DNA from: Kitasatospora papulosa
GTDB taxonomy: Bacteria; Actinomycetota; Actinomycetes; Streptomycetales; Streptomycetaceae
Assembly (NCBI RefSeq): GCF_000717245.1
Contig: NZ_JNYQ01000001.1
Location: 744,001 to 808,000, forward strand
DNA: 64,000 bases
Reading direction: 5' to 3'
Shown here: piece by piece, positions 7,547 to 16,138 of the stretch
How positions within the stretch are numbered: position 1 is the stretch's first letter
Layout of the letters: each line of letters starts with the position of its first letter
Notes under the pieces: model-generated
The model's database searches: none
What the model saw: the letters and a program-made list of their open reading frames with translations, nothing else
Told to the model about the DNA's origin: nothing
Translations under genes and position numbers: made by a program

Positions 7547-9523
7547 ATGTCTGAACCGTCCCCCTCCGTCGCGCCCCTGCTGGCCGGCCTCCTCGACCTG
7601 CTGGCCGACGACGCCCCCGCAGAGGCCCTGGGCGCCGTCACCTCGCGGGCCAGGGCCGCGGGTGTGCCCGCGGCCGAACTGGCCGAGGTGGAGCGGGCGG
7701 CCGCCACCGCACTGCGCATCCGGGGTGCCCTGCGCCAGCACCGGCGCAGGGAGCTCCAGCTCACCGCCCTCTTCGACACGGCGGGCGACCTGGCGGCGTC
7801 CCGGGACCTCGACGACGTGCTCAAGGCGATCGTGCGGCGCGCCAGGATGCTGCTGGGCACCGACACCGCCTACCTCACGCTCCCCGACGAGGAGGCCGGG
7901 GACACCTACATGCGGGTGACCGACGGATCGGTGTCCGTCGTGTTCCAGCGGCTCAGGCTCGAACTGGGCGAGGGGCTCGGCGGGCTGGTCGCCCAGACCG
8001 CGAGCCCCTACGCCACCCCCGACTACCGCACCGACGAACGCTTCCGCCACACCCGTAACATCAACGCCGGGGTGCTGGACGAAGGGCTGGTGGCGATCCT
8101 CGGCGTCCCCCTGCTGCTCGGCTCCAGCCGGGGCGGGACCGGGAAGGTCATCGGGGTCCTCTTCGCGGCCGACCGCGCCGCGCGGGTCTTCAGCCCCGAC
8201 GAGGTGGCCCTGCTCTGCTCGCTCGCCGCGCACGCCGCGATCGCGATCGACACCGCCCGGGCCCTGGACGACACTCGCACCGCCCTCGCCGAACTCGCGG
8301 GAGCGAACGCGGAACTGGCCGAGGCCAACGCCGCCGTACGCGCCCACTCGGCCGCCATGCAGCGGGCCGAGGAGGCCCACGACCGGCTCACCGACCTGGT
8401 CCTGCGCGGCGGCGACGTGAAGGACGTCGCCCTGTCCGTCGCCGGGCTGCTGGACAGTCCCCTGACGATCCACGATCCCGGCGGGCGTCCGCTGGCCGCC
8501 GTGCGGCCCGACGGCACCGGCTTCGCCGCCGACAGCATGGACGCGGGCTGGCTCGCCGGCACCGCCGAGGAGTCCCGCCACGGCGCACGCGCCGTGCACC
8601 GCGACGGCCGGTGGATCTGCGCGGTGCTCGCCGGCCACGAACTCCTCGCCAGCCTGGTGCTGCACCGGCCGGACCGGCTCGACGACTCCGACCGGCGGCT
8701 CTACGAACGCGCCGCCGTCGTCACCGGCCTCCTCCTGCTGCTGCGCCGCACGGTCGCCGAGACCGAGAACCGGATACGGGGCGAGCTGATCAGCGATCTG
8801 CTCGGTGACCCGGAGCGCGATCCCGCCGGTCTCGCCGAGCGGGGCCGGAGACTGGGCATCGACCTGGACCGGCCCCACGTCCTGCTGGTGGCGGAGGCGG
8901 CGGCCCGGGAGAAGCTCGGAGGCGCCGCGATGCGCTACCTGTTCGGCGGGGACATCCACGGGGTCAGCGCCGAACACGCCGGCACCGTCGTGCTGCTGAT
9001 CGACTGCGACGGTGGCGGCACGACCCCGGGTGACGCCGCACGTGCGGCGGCCACGCAGCTCGGCCACCTGGTCCAGGCCCCCGTCACCGTCGCCGGCACG
9101 GGACCCGCCCGCGGCGCCCGTGAACTCGCCGCCGCCTACGCGGAAGCCGCGCGCTGCCTGCGCGCCATGCGGGTGCTGGGCCGCGAGGGGGAGGGGGCCT
9201 GCGTCGACGAACTCGGCTTCCTGGGCGTCGTCCTGGGCAACGCGAAGGACGTGGACGGCTTCGTGACCGCGGTGCTGGGACCGCTGCTGCGCTACGACGA
9301 GCAGCGCGGCACCCAGCTCGTACGCACGCTGCGGGCGTACTTCGGCGCGGGCGGCAGCCTGATCCGGGCCAAGGACGAGCTGCACGTGCACGTGAACACC
9401 GTCGTCCAGCGCCTCGACCGGATCCAGGTGCTGCTGGGCCGCGACTGGAACGAGCCCGACCGCGCCCTGGAACTGCAGCTCGCCCTGCGCCTGCACCTGC
9501 TGTCGGGCGGCCGGGACCGCTGA
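7547..9523 (+). CDS. GAF domain and PucR/CdaR-type helix-turn-helix regulator
   Basis: A 658-residue cytoplasmic regulator. The N-terminal part has a helical segment and then a GAF domain from about residue 75 to 245 (GDLAASRDLDDVLKAIVRRA, GLGGLVAQ, LAAHAAIAIDTARAL). A short coiled coil (LAELAGANAELAEANAAV) leads to a central domain. The C-terminal PucR-type HTH carries the family features: a helix-rich RTLRAYF start, VHVNTVVQRLDRI and the LQLALRL end. Such proteins sense a ligand through GAF and control nearby catabolic genes. It lies between bdhA (same strand, 62 bases upstream) and the convergent hydrolase/Liv-type operon, and either could be its target. The start has no competing upstream candidate. 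Confidence 0.85.
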   Translation: MSEPSPSVAPLLAGLLDLLADDAPAEALGAVTSRARAAGVPAAELAEVERAAATALRIRGALRQHRRRELQLTALFDTAGDLAASRDLDDVLKAIVRRARMLLGTDTAYLTLPDEEAGDTYMRVTDGSVSVVFQRLRLELGEGLGGLVAQTASPYATPDYRTDERFRHTRNINAGVLDEGLVAILGVPLLLGSSRGGTGKVIGVLFAADRAARVFSPDEVALLCSLAAHAAIAIDTARALDDTRTALAELAGANAELAEANAAVRAHSAAMQRAEEAHDRLTDLVLRGGDVKDVALSVAGLLDSPLTIHDPGGRPLAAVRPDGTGFAADSMDAGWLAGTAEESRHGARAVHRDGRWICAVLAGHELLASLVLHRPDRLDDSDRRLYERAAVVTGLLLLLRRTVAETENRIRGELISDLLGDPERDPAGLAERGRRLGIDLDRPHVLLVAEAAAREKLGGAAMRYLFGGDIHGVSAEHAGTVVLLIDCDGGGTTPGDAARAAATQLGHLVQAPVTVAGTGPARGARELAAAYAEAARCLRAMRVLGREGEGACVDELGFLGVVLGNAKDVDGFVTAVLGPLLRYDEQRGTQLVRTLRAYFGAGGSLIRAKDELHVHVNTVVQRLDRIQVLLGRDWNEPDRALELQLALRLHLLSGGRDR

Positions 9524-9544
9524 GCCCCGGGCCGCCCGCCGGCC

Positions 9545-10438
9545 TCACCGCGGGACGGCCACCGCCCGCAGCAGCGCACCGGCGATCTCACCGGCCCCCT
9601 TGTCGCCCGTCAGCACCGTGTAGTGGTTGACGTCCTCGACGGGTACGGCCGTGACGTTCGTGCCGGGCTGTCCCGCCGCTGCCAGCCGGGACTCGTCGTA
9701 CAGCCCCTGCTCCTCGTCCATCAGCCCCCGCCGCGCCCACAACAGCACCGCAGGTCCCGGGAGTTCGCCGGCGGCCGCGAGCACCTCGTCCTGGAACAGG
9801 CCCACGCCGTCCGTGCGGACCGCCTCCAGCCGGCACCCGGAGCGCAGGGCGGGTTCCTCACCGGTCAGGTCGCGCTGGATGTACGCGTCCACCTCCGGCG
9901 ACCAGGCGTCGCCCGCGAACGCGGGATGGGCCCGCCAGAAGGAGCGGTAGGCGTCCCGGTCGGGGAAGGTCATGGACAGCCGGTCCATGGCCGGCCCGAT
10001 CACCGCCGTCATCAGCTCGTCCGCCGACAGATGCGTGGGAGCGGGGAAGCCGAAACCGCCGTCGACGAGCACCACCGGGCCGAAGCGGTCCGGATGGCGC
10101 ACGGCCGCGAGGGCCGCCACGAAAGCGCCCATCGAATGCCCCGTGAGCACCACCCGGTCCTGGCCGAGGGCGCCGGCCAGAGCGGCGGCGTCGTCCGCGT
10201 GGGCGGCGATCCCGTAGGGGCCCGGCAGCCCGGAGCTGCCGGCCCGTCCCCGCAGGTCCGGGGCGACCAGGGTGACCCGGCCGGCGAGCAGCCGGGCCAC
10301 CGCGCCCCAGGACAGCGAGTTGGCCGTGATCCCGTGCAGGGCCACCACCACCGGCGCTCCGGCGTCCCGGGCGGGCCAGCGCAGGGCGGCCAGCTCACCG
10401 CCGGTGACGGGGACGCGTATCTCCTCGTACGGGATCAT
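9545..10438 (-). CDS. Alpha/beta hydrolase
   Basis: A 297-residue cytoplasmic alpha/beta-fold hydrolase with no signal peptide. It shows the oxyanion segment ALHGITANS, PDLRGRAGS, the nucleophile elbow GHSMG, VDGGFG after the following strand and a late His in VEDVNHYTVL. The substrate is unknown; the family includes esterases, lactonases and C-C hydrolases. It is the last gene of the Liv-type ABC transporter operon, and its ATG overlaps the stop of the LivM-like gene (ATGA). It may therefore act on the compound the transporter imports. Confidence 0.82.
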   Translation of the reverse strand: MIPYEEIRVPVTGGELAALRWPARDAGAPVVVALHGITANSLSWGAVARLLAGRVTLVAPDLRGRAGSSGLPGPYGIAAHADDAAALAGALGQDRVVLTGHSMGAFVAALAAVRHPDRFGPVVLVDGGFGFPAPTHLSADELMTAVIGPAMDRLSMTFPDRDAYRSFWRAHPAFAGDAWSPEVDAYIQRDLTGEEPALRSGCRLEAVRTDGVGLFQDEVLAAAGELPGPAVLLWARRGLMDEEQGLYDESRLAAAGQPGTNVTAVPVEDVNHYTVLTGDKGAGEIAGALLRAVAVPR

Positions 10439-11523
10439 CGGTTCTCCTCACGGGTCCTGCGCAGACGGGACGGCAGCCGGGCCAGGCCGCCGGGCAGCAG
10501 GTGTACCACGGCCACGAACAGCACCCCGAGCAGGAACAGCGGCTGGGAGAGCGGCACGCGCAGCACCGCGGGCAGGTCGGCGACCGCACCCGACCCGGCG
10601 AGGTCACCGAGCCGGTGGTCGGCCCAGGTGTAGAGGATGCCGCCGACCATCGGACCCCACCGGGTGCCCGTTCCGCCGAGCACCACCATCACCAGCAGCG
10701 ACAGGGTGAAGTCCGAGGTCGTCGTCTGGGGCGTGGAACCACCGGTCAGCAGCAGGTGGACGAGTCCGCCCACCGCCGCCAGCGCCCCGGCCAGGACGAA
10801 GGCCGTCAGCTTGAACCCGTACGGCTTCAGGCCCAGCACCTCCACCCGGCGCTCGTTCTCCTTGATGCCCTCCCAGACCCGGCCGGTGGGGGAGCGAACC
10901 GCCCGGTGTACGACGGCGAGCGTGAGGACGAGATAGGCCAGCGCGATCCAGTACAGGTTCGCGGTGTGGTCGATGCCGACCAGCCAGGAGGGCAGCAGCT
11001 CCGCCGGGGCCGCCCGGCCCTCCTCGCCACCGGTGAACCCCCCGGGGTCGCGCGAGACGAGGATCGACCCGGCCTGTGCGAAGGCGAGCGTCACCATGGA
11101 GAAGCCGATGCCCGTGACCCGCAGGCTCACCGAGCCCAGCACCAGGGCGAGCGCGGCGCCGAAGCACACGCCGAGGACCGCGGCCGCGGCGAACGGCAGA
11201 CCCGCCTCCAGCAGGAACATGTTCGTGGCGTAGCTGCCCGCCGCGAAGTACAGGGCGTGCCCGAAGGACAGCAGCCCCGTACGCCCCAGCAGCAGGTCGT
11301 AGCCGGTGGCGAGCGCGCCGAACAGCAGACAGGTCGCCAGGAGTTGCAGACTTCCCGGGCTCCCGACCGGGCCGTCCAGCAGCCCCGGAAGCGGCAGCGC
11401 GCTCCAGGGCGCGACGACCAGGAGCGCGAGGACCGCGGCCGGCCACCAGCGCAGCAGCCTGGTCCTGCCGTGCTCCGGGGCCGTGCTCACGGCGGCGGGT
11501 GCGGGTGTGGTGGCGGTGCTCAC
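10435..11523 (-). CDS. Branched-chain amino acid-type ABC transporter permease (LivM-like)
   Basis: A 362-residue inner-membrane permease of the LivM group. After a short polar N-terminus it has about ten membrane spans. It has the family segments GRTGLLSFGHALYFAAG and VRSPTGRVWEGIKENERR, the cytoplasmic loop that contacts the ATPase, and GGTGTRWGPMVGG. The GTG start at 11523 has GGAGG upstream and overlaps the stop of the LivH-like gene (GTGA). With the other four Liv-type proteins it forms a complete importer of amino acids, amides, urea or aromatic/lipid acids. The cargo cannot be read from this protein. Confidence 0.88.
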   Translation of the reverse strand: MSTATTPAPAAVSTAPEHGRTRLLRWWPAAVLALLVVAPWSALPLPGLLDGPVGSPGSLQLLATCLLFGALATGYDLLLGRTGLLSFGHALYFAAGSYATNMFLLEAGLPFAAAAVLGVCFGAALALVLGSVSLRVTGIGFSMVTLAFAQAGSILVSRDPGGFTGGEEGRAAPAELLPSWLVGIDHTANLYWIALAYLVLTLAVVHRAVRSPTGRVWEGIKENERRVEVLGLKPYGFKLTAFVLAGALAAVGGLVHLLLTGGSTPQTTTSDFTLSLLVMVVLGGTGTRWGPMVGGILYTWADHRLGDLAGSGAVADLPAVLRVPLSQPLFLLGVLFVAVVHLLPGGLARLPSRLRRTREENR

Positions 11524-12407
11524 GCGAGCCTCCCGGTCAGTCCGCGCGGCCGGACGAGCAGCAGCGCGGCGAGCAGGACGACGACGGCGAGGTCGCCGAG
11601 GCCCGCTGCGGTGTAGTAGTTGGCGAACTGCTGGACCAGGCCGATGACCACGGCGGCCACGGCCGCGCCGGTCACCGACCCCATGCCGCCCGTGACCACG
11701 ACGACGAAGGCGAAGATCAGCAGCGAGGTGCCCTGACGGGGGTCGACCGAGCCGAAGTACAGCCCGCCGAGCGCCCCGCCCAGCGCGGCGGCACAGCCGC
11801 CGATGGCGAAGACCAGCGTGAACGCCTTGCGGACGTCGATGCCCAGGGCGGTGACCATCGCCCGGTCCTCGACCCCGGCGCGCACGACCAGGCCGTGCCG
11901 GGTCCGGCCGAGGAACAGCCGCAGCGCGACCAGGACGACGACCGCCGCCGCGACGAGCACGAGCCGGTTGACCGGGACGTCCGCGCCCAGCAGCGCGAAG
12001 GTGCCGGACAGCGCCTCGGGGCCGGGGAAGGTCCTGGCGTCCGAACCCCAGACGCCCGACAGCAGGGCGGGCACGGCCAGCCCCACGCCGACCGTCGCCA
12101 GCACCTGCTCCCGCGGCCGGGTGTACAGGGGGCGTACGACGGCCAGTTCGAGCACCACGGCGGCCAGCGTGCCCACCGCCGTACCGAACAGGACGGCCAG
12201 CGCGAAGCCCCAGCCGCCGGGCCCGGCACCCGGAAGACGGCCCGAGGCCGCCCACCAGGTGCCGTACGCCCCGATGGAGAGCAGCGCCCCGTGCGCGAAG
12301 TTGAGCACGTCCATCAGGCCGAAGATCAGTGAGAGCCCGGACGCGACGAGGAAGTAGAGCGCCCCCAGACCGAGTCCGGTCATGGTGAGCAGCACGATGG
12401 TGGACAT
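11520..12407 (-). CDS. Branched-chain amino acid-type ABC transporter permease (LivH-like)
   Basis: A 295-residue membrane permease of the LivH group with about eight spans. The family N-terminus is clear: LGALYFLVASGLSLIFGLMD followed by VLNFAHGALLSIGAY. The coupling region RPLYTRPREQVLATVGVG and the late GLGDLAVVVLLAALLLVRPRG also fit. It pairs with the LivM-like permease to make the channel. Its ATG shares one base with the livF-type stop (TGATG), and its own stop overlaps the next GTG, so the whole operon is translationally coupled. Confidence 0.88.
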   Translation of the reverse strand: MSTIVLLTMTGLGLGALYFLVASGLSLIFGLMDVLNFAHGALLSIGAYGTWWAASGRLPGAGPGGWGFALAVLFGTAVGTLAAVVLELAVVRPLYTRPREQVLATVGVGLAVPALLSGVWGSDARTFPGPEALSGTFALLGADVPVNRLVLVAAAVVVLVALRLFLGRTRHGLVVRAGVEDRAMVTALGIDVRKAFTLVFAIGGCAAALGGALGGLYFGSVDPRQGTSLLIFAFVVVVTGGMGSVTGAAVAAVVIGLVQQFANYYTAAGLGDLAVVVLLAALLLVRPRGLTGRLA

Positions 12408-13150
12408 CAGGAATCCGCCTCCGCGGTGAAGGGGGCGAGCGGGCCCCGGCCGACACCGAGCAGCCTGCGTGTGGCCTCCGCGTCGCCCAGCAGTCCGTCG
12501 GCCTCGCCCTGGTGGGCGGTGCGTCCGTCGGCGAGCACCACGCAGTGCCGGGCCAGCCGGCGTACGACGGCGAGGTTCTGCTCGACCAGGAGCACGGGCA
12601 CCGCCTCGGCGGCGCGCTCCAGCACCTGGGCGACCTCGGTGACGACCTTGGGGGCCAGGCCCTTGGTCGGCTCGTCGGCGATGATCAGCCGGTTTCCGTT
12701 GAGCAGGGTGCGCCCGATGGCCACCATCTGCTGCTGGCCGCCGGACAGGGTCCCCGCCGACTGCTTCTCGCGGCGCTTGAGTTCGGGGAAGAGTTCATGG
12801 ACCAGGCCGTACGCGGGCCCGTCCGCGCCCCGGCGTTCGGCCAGGCGCAGATTCTCCGCGACGGTGAGACCGGCGAAGATCCCCCGGTCCTCGGGGGCGT
12901 AACCGATGCCCCTGCGGACCAGGGTGTGGGTGGGCAGGCCGACCGTCTCCTCGCCGTCGAGGAGCACGCTGCCGGTGCGCGGTACGAGTCCGAGGACGCC
13001 GCGCACGGTCGTGGTCTTGCCCGCCCCGTTGCGGCCGAGCAGCGCGGTCACGCCCTGGGGCGCGACGTCGAGGTCGACCCCGTGCAGGATGTGCCGGCCG
13101 CCGATGAGGACACGCAGGTCCCGGACGGCGAGCAGGGGGGACGCGGTCAC
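12407..13150 (-). CDS. Branched-chain amino acid-type ABC transporter ATPase (LivF-like)
   Basis: A 247-residue ABC ATPase on the cytoplasmic side of the importer. It has Walker A GRNGAGKTT at about residues 39-47, the LivF-typical GYAPEDRGIFAGLTV, signature LSGGQQQM, Walker B IIADEPTKGLAP and LLVEQN with the linked switch region. LivF proteins are shorter than LivG and have this EDR/GLTVAENL stretch. The GTG start overlaps the LivG-like stop (GTGA). It works as a heterodimer with the LivG-like ATPase encoded just upstream. Confidence 0.88.
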   Translation of the reverse strand: MTASPLLAVRDLRVLIGGRHILHGVDLDVAPQGVTALLGRNGAGKTTTVRGVLGLVPRTGSVLLDGEETVGLPTHTLVRRGIGYAPEDRGIFAGLTVAENLRLAERRGADGPAYGLVHELFPELKRREKQSAGTLSGGQQQMVAIGRTLLNGNRLIIADEPTKGLAPKVVTEVAQVLERAAEAVPVLLVEQNLAVVRRLARHCVVLADGRTAHQGEADGLLGDAEATRRLLGVGRGPLAPFTAEADS

Positions 13151-13938
13151 AGTCCCTCCCCGAGGTAGGCCTGCTGGACGACGGGGTCCGCGGTCACGGC
13201 ACCCGGGGTGTCCAGGGCGAGCAGCCGGCCGTGGTGCATCACGGCCAGCCGGTCCGCGAGTCCCAGCAGGACGTCCATGTGGTGCTCGACCATGAGCACG
13301 GTGCGGCCCTCCTCGCGGTGCAGCGTGCGGATCAGTTCGGTGAGGGCGGGGACCTCCTCGGCGCTCACCCCGGCCATCGGCTCGTCGAGCAGCATGAGCC
13401 TGGGCTCGCCCACCAGCAGGACGGCCAGCTCCAGCTTGCGTTTCTCGCCGTGGGAGAGCTCGGCGGCCGTGGCGGCGGCGCGGTGCGCGAGCCCGGTGCG
13501 CTCCAGCACGCCCGCCACCTCCGAGGCGTAGCGGGAGGCGCGCCGCCAGAGCCGGTGCGAACCGCCGTGCCTGGCCTGCGCGGCCAGCCGCACGTGTTCG
13601 GCCACCGTCATCCGCGGCCAGAGGCTGGACGTCTGGAACGTCCGCCCGATCCCGAGCCGCGCGCGGGTGTGCACCGGCAGGCCGGTCAGGTCCGCCCCGT
13701 CGAGCGCGAGGGTGCCCGCGGTGGCCGGGACGATCCCGCTGATCAGGTTGAACAGGGATGTCTTCCCGGCCCCGTTGGGGCCGATGAAGGCGAGGAACTC
13801 ACCCTCCCGGACGTCGAAGGTGACGTCCTCGACGATGGCCGCCCCGCCGACACGCCAGCCGAGGCCGTCCAGCCGGAGCACCGGGGCCCCCGTGCTCGCC
13901 CCCTGGTCCCGCGCGGTGGCGGTGCCGGATGCGGTCAC
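13147..13938 (-). CDS. Branched-chain amino acid-type ABC transporter ATPase (LivG-like)
   Basis: A 263-residue ABC ATPase. It has Walker A GPNGAGKTS, the LivG-typical GIGRTFQTSSLWPRMTV, a signature region that reads ELSHGEKRKLEL (SHGEK instead of the canonical SGGQ, as usual in LivG), Walker B LMLLDEPMAGVS and VEHHMDVLL. The GTG start lies three bases after the stop of the substrate-binding lipoprotein gene, so the gene depends on the same transcript. The first 20 residues are a polar extension before the ABC fold. Confidence 0.87.
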   Translation of the reverse strand: MTASGTATARDQGASTGAPVLRLDGLGWRVGGAAIVEDVTFDVREGEFLAFIGPNGAGKTSLFNLISGIVPATAGTLALDGADLTGLPVHTRARLGIGRTFQTSSLWPRMTVAEHVRLAAQARHGGSHRLWRRASRYASEVAGVLERTGLAHRAAATAAELSHGEKRKLELAVLLVGEPRLMLLDEPMAGVSAEEVPALTELIRTLHREEGRTVLMVEHHMDVLLGLADRLAVMHHGRLLALDTPGAVTADPVVQQAYLGEGL

Positions 13939-13941
13939 GGG

Positions 13942-15171
13942 TCAGCCCGCCGAGGGCTTCGCGGGCGGAGCCACGGCGTCCATTGGCTGCGTGCTGACCA
14001 GTTCGGGTTCCGCCGAGGCCCCCACGCCCTTGAGCCTGGCCGTGAACATCGGCTGCAGCAACGCGTGGTCCTCCGCGCGGATCCGCTGTGCGCCCTTCAC
14101 CCCGTCGAAGCTCCAGCCCTCCAGGGCCTTCACCATCGCGTCGGTGTCGGTGGCGCTGCCCTTCTCCACGGCCCGCACGATCATCTGGGCCGCGGTGAAA
14201 CCGTCGGTGCTGAACAGGTCGGGCGTGCCGCCCTCCTTCTCGACACCGGCGATCATCGCCTTCTCCACGGCGTTGCCGCCGCCCGCGCCGGGGAAGTAGT
14301 GCGCGAGGAAGGAGACCTTGGCCCCGGCGGCCCCGAAGACGGGGTACGACGCGGTCCCGGCCAGCCCGGTGACGACCTTGCCGGCGCTCAGGACACCCTG
14401 CTGGTCCAGGGCGGTCCACAGCGCGGGGGCGGTCGCGCCCGCCCAGGCGACGAAGACGAGATCCGGACCGCCCGCCTTGACCTGACGGGCGAACGGCGTC
14501 AGATCCGTGGCGCTGGGCGGGGCCAGGACGGAGCCCACCGTGGCCCCCTCGGCCTCCAGGACCGCCTTGACGGCGGCGACGTTGGCCTGGCCGAAGGTGG
14601 AGTCCTGCGCGAGGACGGTGACCTTCTTGCCCTTAGGGTCGCCGAGCATGGTGCCCGCGGTGAGGATGTCCTGGTAGGACTGCCGTCCGGACCGGAAGGT
14701 GTACGTGTTGACCCCGGTCACCGCGTCCGTGGCGGCGGGTCCGTCGACGTACAGCACCTTGTTCTGCGCGGCGAGCGGGGCCATCTGGAGCGCGACGCCG
14801 GAGTCGGTGGTGCCGGCCAGCACCTTGTACCCCTTGCCGATCAGGTTCTTCGCGGCGGAGACCGCCTTGCCGGGGTCGCCCGCGTCGTCCTGCTCGGTCA
14901 CCTCGATGCGATGGCCGCCCGCCTTGCCGGTGCCCTTCGTCGCGTGGTCCAGGCCCGCCAAGAACCCGTCGCGGTACTGCTTCCCGTAGGCGGCGAGCAG
15001 TCCGGTACGGGAGTAGACGAGGCCCACCTTGACGGTCTCGTCGCCGCCCGACCCGGACTCGCCGCCCGCCTGTCCGGCGGCGGTGCAGCCCACCAGGAGC
15101 GGACCCGCGGTGCCGAGCACGGCCGTGGTCAGGATTCTTCTGTGGACGGTGCCTACGGCTCTGCGACGCAT
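13942..15171 (-). CDS. ABC transporter substrate-binding lipoprotein (LivK-like, type 1 periplasmic fold)
   Basis: A 409-residue lipoprotein that would capture the transported compound outside the membrane. It has a basic N-terminus, a hydrophobic core and the lipobox LLVGC, then a Gly/Ser-rich linker. The Leu/Ile/Val-binding-type fold starts at VKVGLVYSRTGLLAAYG; DDAGDPGKAVSAAKNLI, GTTDSGVALQMAPLA and FAWAGATAPALW-like segments follow. The ATG at 15171 was chosen because GAGGAG lies nine bases upstream and the signal peptide begins there. It heads the five-gene Liv-type operon. A KstR-like regulator gene lies 128 bases further upstream on the same strand. Confidence 0.87.
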   Translation of the reverse strand: MRRRAVGTVHRRILTTAVLGTAGPLLVGCTAAGQAGGESGSGGDETVKVGLVYSRTGLLAAYGKQYRDGFLAGLDHATKGTGKAGGHRIEVTEQDDAGDPGKAVSAAKNLIGKGYKVLAGTTDSGVALQMAPLAAQNKVLYVDGPAATDAVTGVNTYTFRSGRQSYQDILTAGTMLGDPKGKKVTVLAQDSTFGQANVAAVKAVLEAEGATVGSVLAPPSATDLTPFARQVKAGGPDLVFVAWAGATAPALWTALDQQGVLSAGKVVTGLAGTASYPVFGAAGAKVSFLAHYFPGAGGGNAVEKAMIAGVEKEGGTPDLFSTDGFTAAQMIVRAVEKGSATDTDAMVKALEGWSFDGVKGAQRIRAEDHALLQPMFTARLKGVGASAEPELVSTQPMDAVAPPAKPSAG

Positions 15172-15299
15172 GGTGACCGGCTCCTCGGCAGGGTTCGGGT
15201 GATGTCGGCCGAACCGTACGAACACCGAGGCGCCGTCGACATGGTGCAGGCCACCTCACCTGAGCGGATACCGGTGTGGGCACCGCACATGGGCAGGCC

Positions 15300-15905
15300 T
15301 CAGCGGGTGTCCGCCGACAGGTCGATCAGCCCGCACACGGTCTCGATGTCCCGTTTCACCTGTGCGATCGACTCCCGCCCCGACAGCCAGGTGATCAGCG
15401 CCGAGTGCCAGGTGTGCTCGATGACGCGCACCACCGACAGCTGCTCCTGCGTGGGCTCCTCCAGCCCCATCGCGTCCAGCACGATCGCCGTGGTCAGCCG
15501 GGAGACGGCGTCCACCTCGGGGCTCACCCCGCGGTCCGCGAAGGTCAGGGCCCGCACCATGGCGTCCGCGAGATGGGGGTCGCGCTGGAGCGCCCGGAAG
15601 GCCCGCATCAGGGTCTCGGCGACCCGCTGGGCGGCGTCGTCCCCCGCCGGGGGCCTTCTGCGGAGCGTGACCTGGAGGTGCTGGAGCTGGTCCTGCATGA
15701 TCGCGACGAGCAGATGGACCTTGGACGGGAAGTAGCGGTAGAGCGTGCCCAGGGCGACCCCGGCGGCGTCCGCCACCTCACGCATCTGCACCGCCTCGAA
15801 ACCACCCCGCCCGGCGAGCTGCGCGCCCGCCCGCAGGATGCCGCGGCGACGGGCCTCCTGGCGTTCCGTCAGGGGCGGTGCCGCCGGCCTGGCTTCGGCT
15901 GTCAT
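15300..15905 (-). CDS. TetR family regulator, KstR-like
   Basis: A 201-residue TetR-type repressor. The helix-turn-helix GGFEAVQMREVADAAGVALG with TLYRYFPSKVHLLV closely resembles mycobacterial KstR, the repressor of sterol and cholesterol catabolism. So does the later LQRDPHLADAMVRALTFAD. The ligand domain follows to the C-terminus. The ATG at 15905 is preferred to an upstream start because the conserved region begins soon after it. A perfect match to the KstR operator pattern lies at 16071-16084, about 165 bases upstream. The regulator could control itself, the downstream Liv-type importer and the divergent glycosyltransferase operon. The ligand is unknown, and steroid-type acyl-CoA is only an inference from KstR. 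Confidence 0.85.
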   Translation of the reverse strand: MTAEARPAAPPLTERQEARRRGILRAGAQLAGRGGFEAVQMREVADAAGVALGTLYRYFPSKVHLLVAIMQDQLQHLQVTLRRRPPAGDDAAQRVAETLMRAFRALQRDPHLADAMVRALTFADRGVSPEVDAVSRLTTAIVLDAMGLEEPTQEQLSVVRVIEHTWHSALITWLSGRESIAQVKRDIETVCGLIDLSADTR

Positions 15906-16070
15906 CTGTCCCCATCCACGAAGGGAGAACCGGTTCCCCGTCCGGCCGGGCGCCGGCTCACGGGCGGGCACAGCATGCCAGGGCCTCCACCGTGGCGCGA
16001 ATCACCTGATCCGGCCGTCACACCGACGCTACCTGCCGGTAGATTCGGTGCGTGTTTGAACGAACAAGTC

Positions 16071-16084
16071 TGAAACTTGTTCTA
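16071..16084. promoter_or_regulatory. KstR-type operator
   Basis: The 14 bases read TAGAACAAGTTTCA on the minus strand. This fits the KstR pattern TNNAACNNGTTNNA at every fixed position. It is also part of a larger inverted repeat, GAACAAGT-N5-ACTTGTTC. It lies between the divergent KstR-like gene and the glycosyltransferase gene, 55 bases before the latter's start. Confidence 0.7.
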
Positions 16085-16138
16085 GATTAGCGCGACCGGT
16101 TACGCTCCGGCGAAAACGCAGTGAGAAGGGGGCCGAGT

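Noticed and set aside
7259..9496. Long minus-strand open frame of 745 codons opposite the GAF/PucR gene
   Set aside because: It is antisense to a well-supported regulator, has no family motif or ribosome site, and long open frames on the opposite strand are expected at this GC content.
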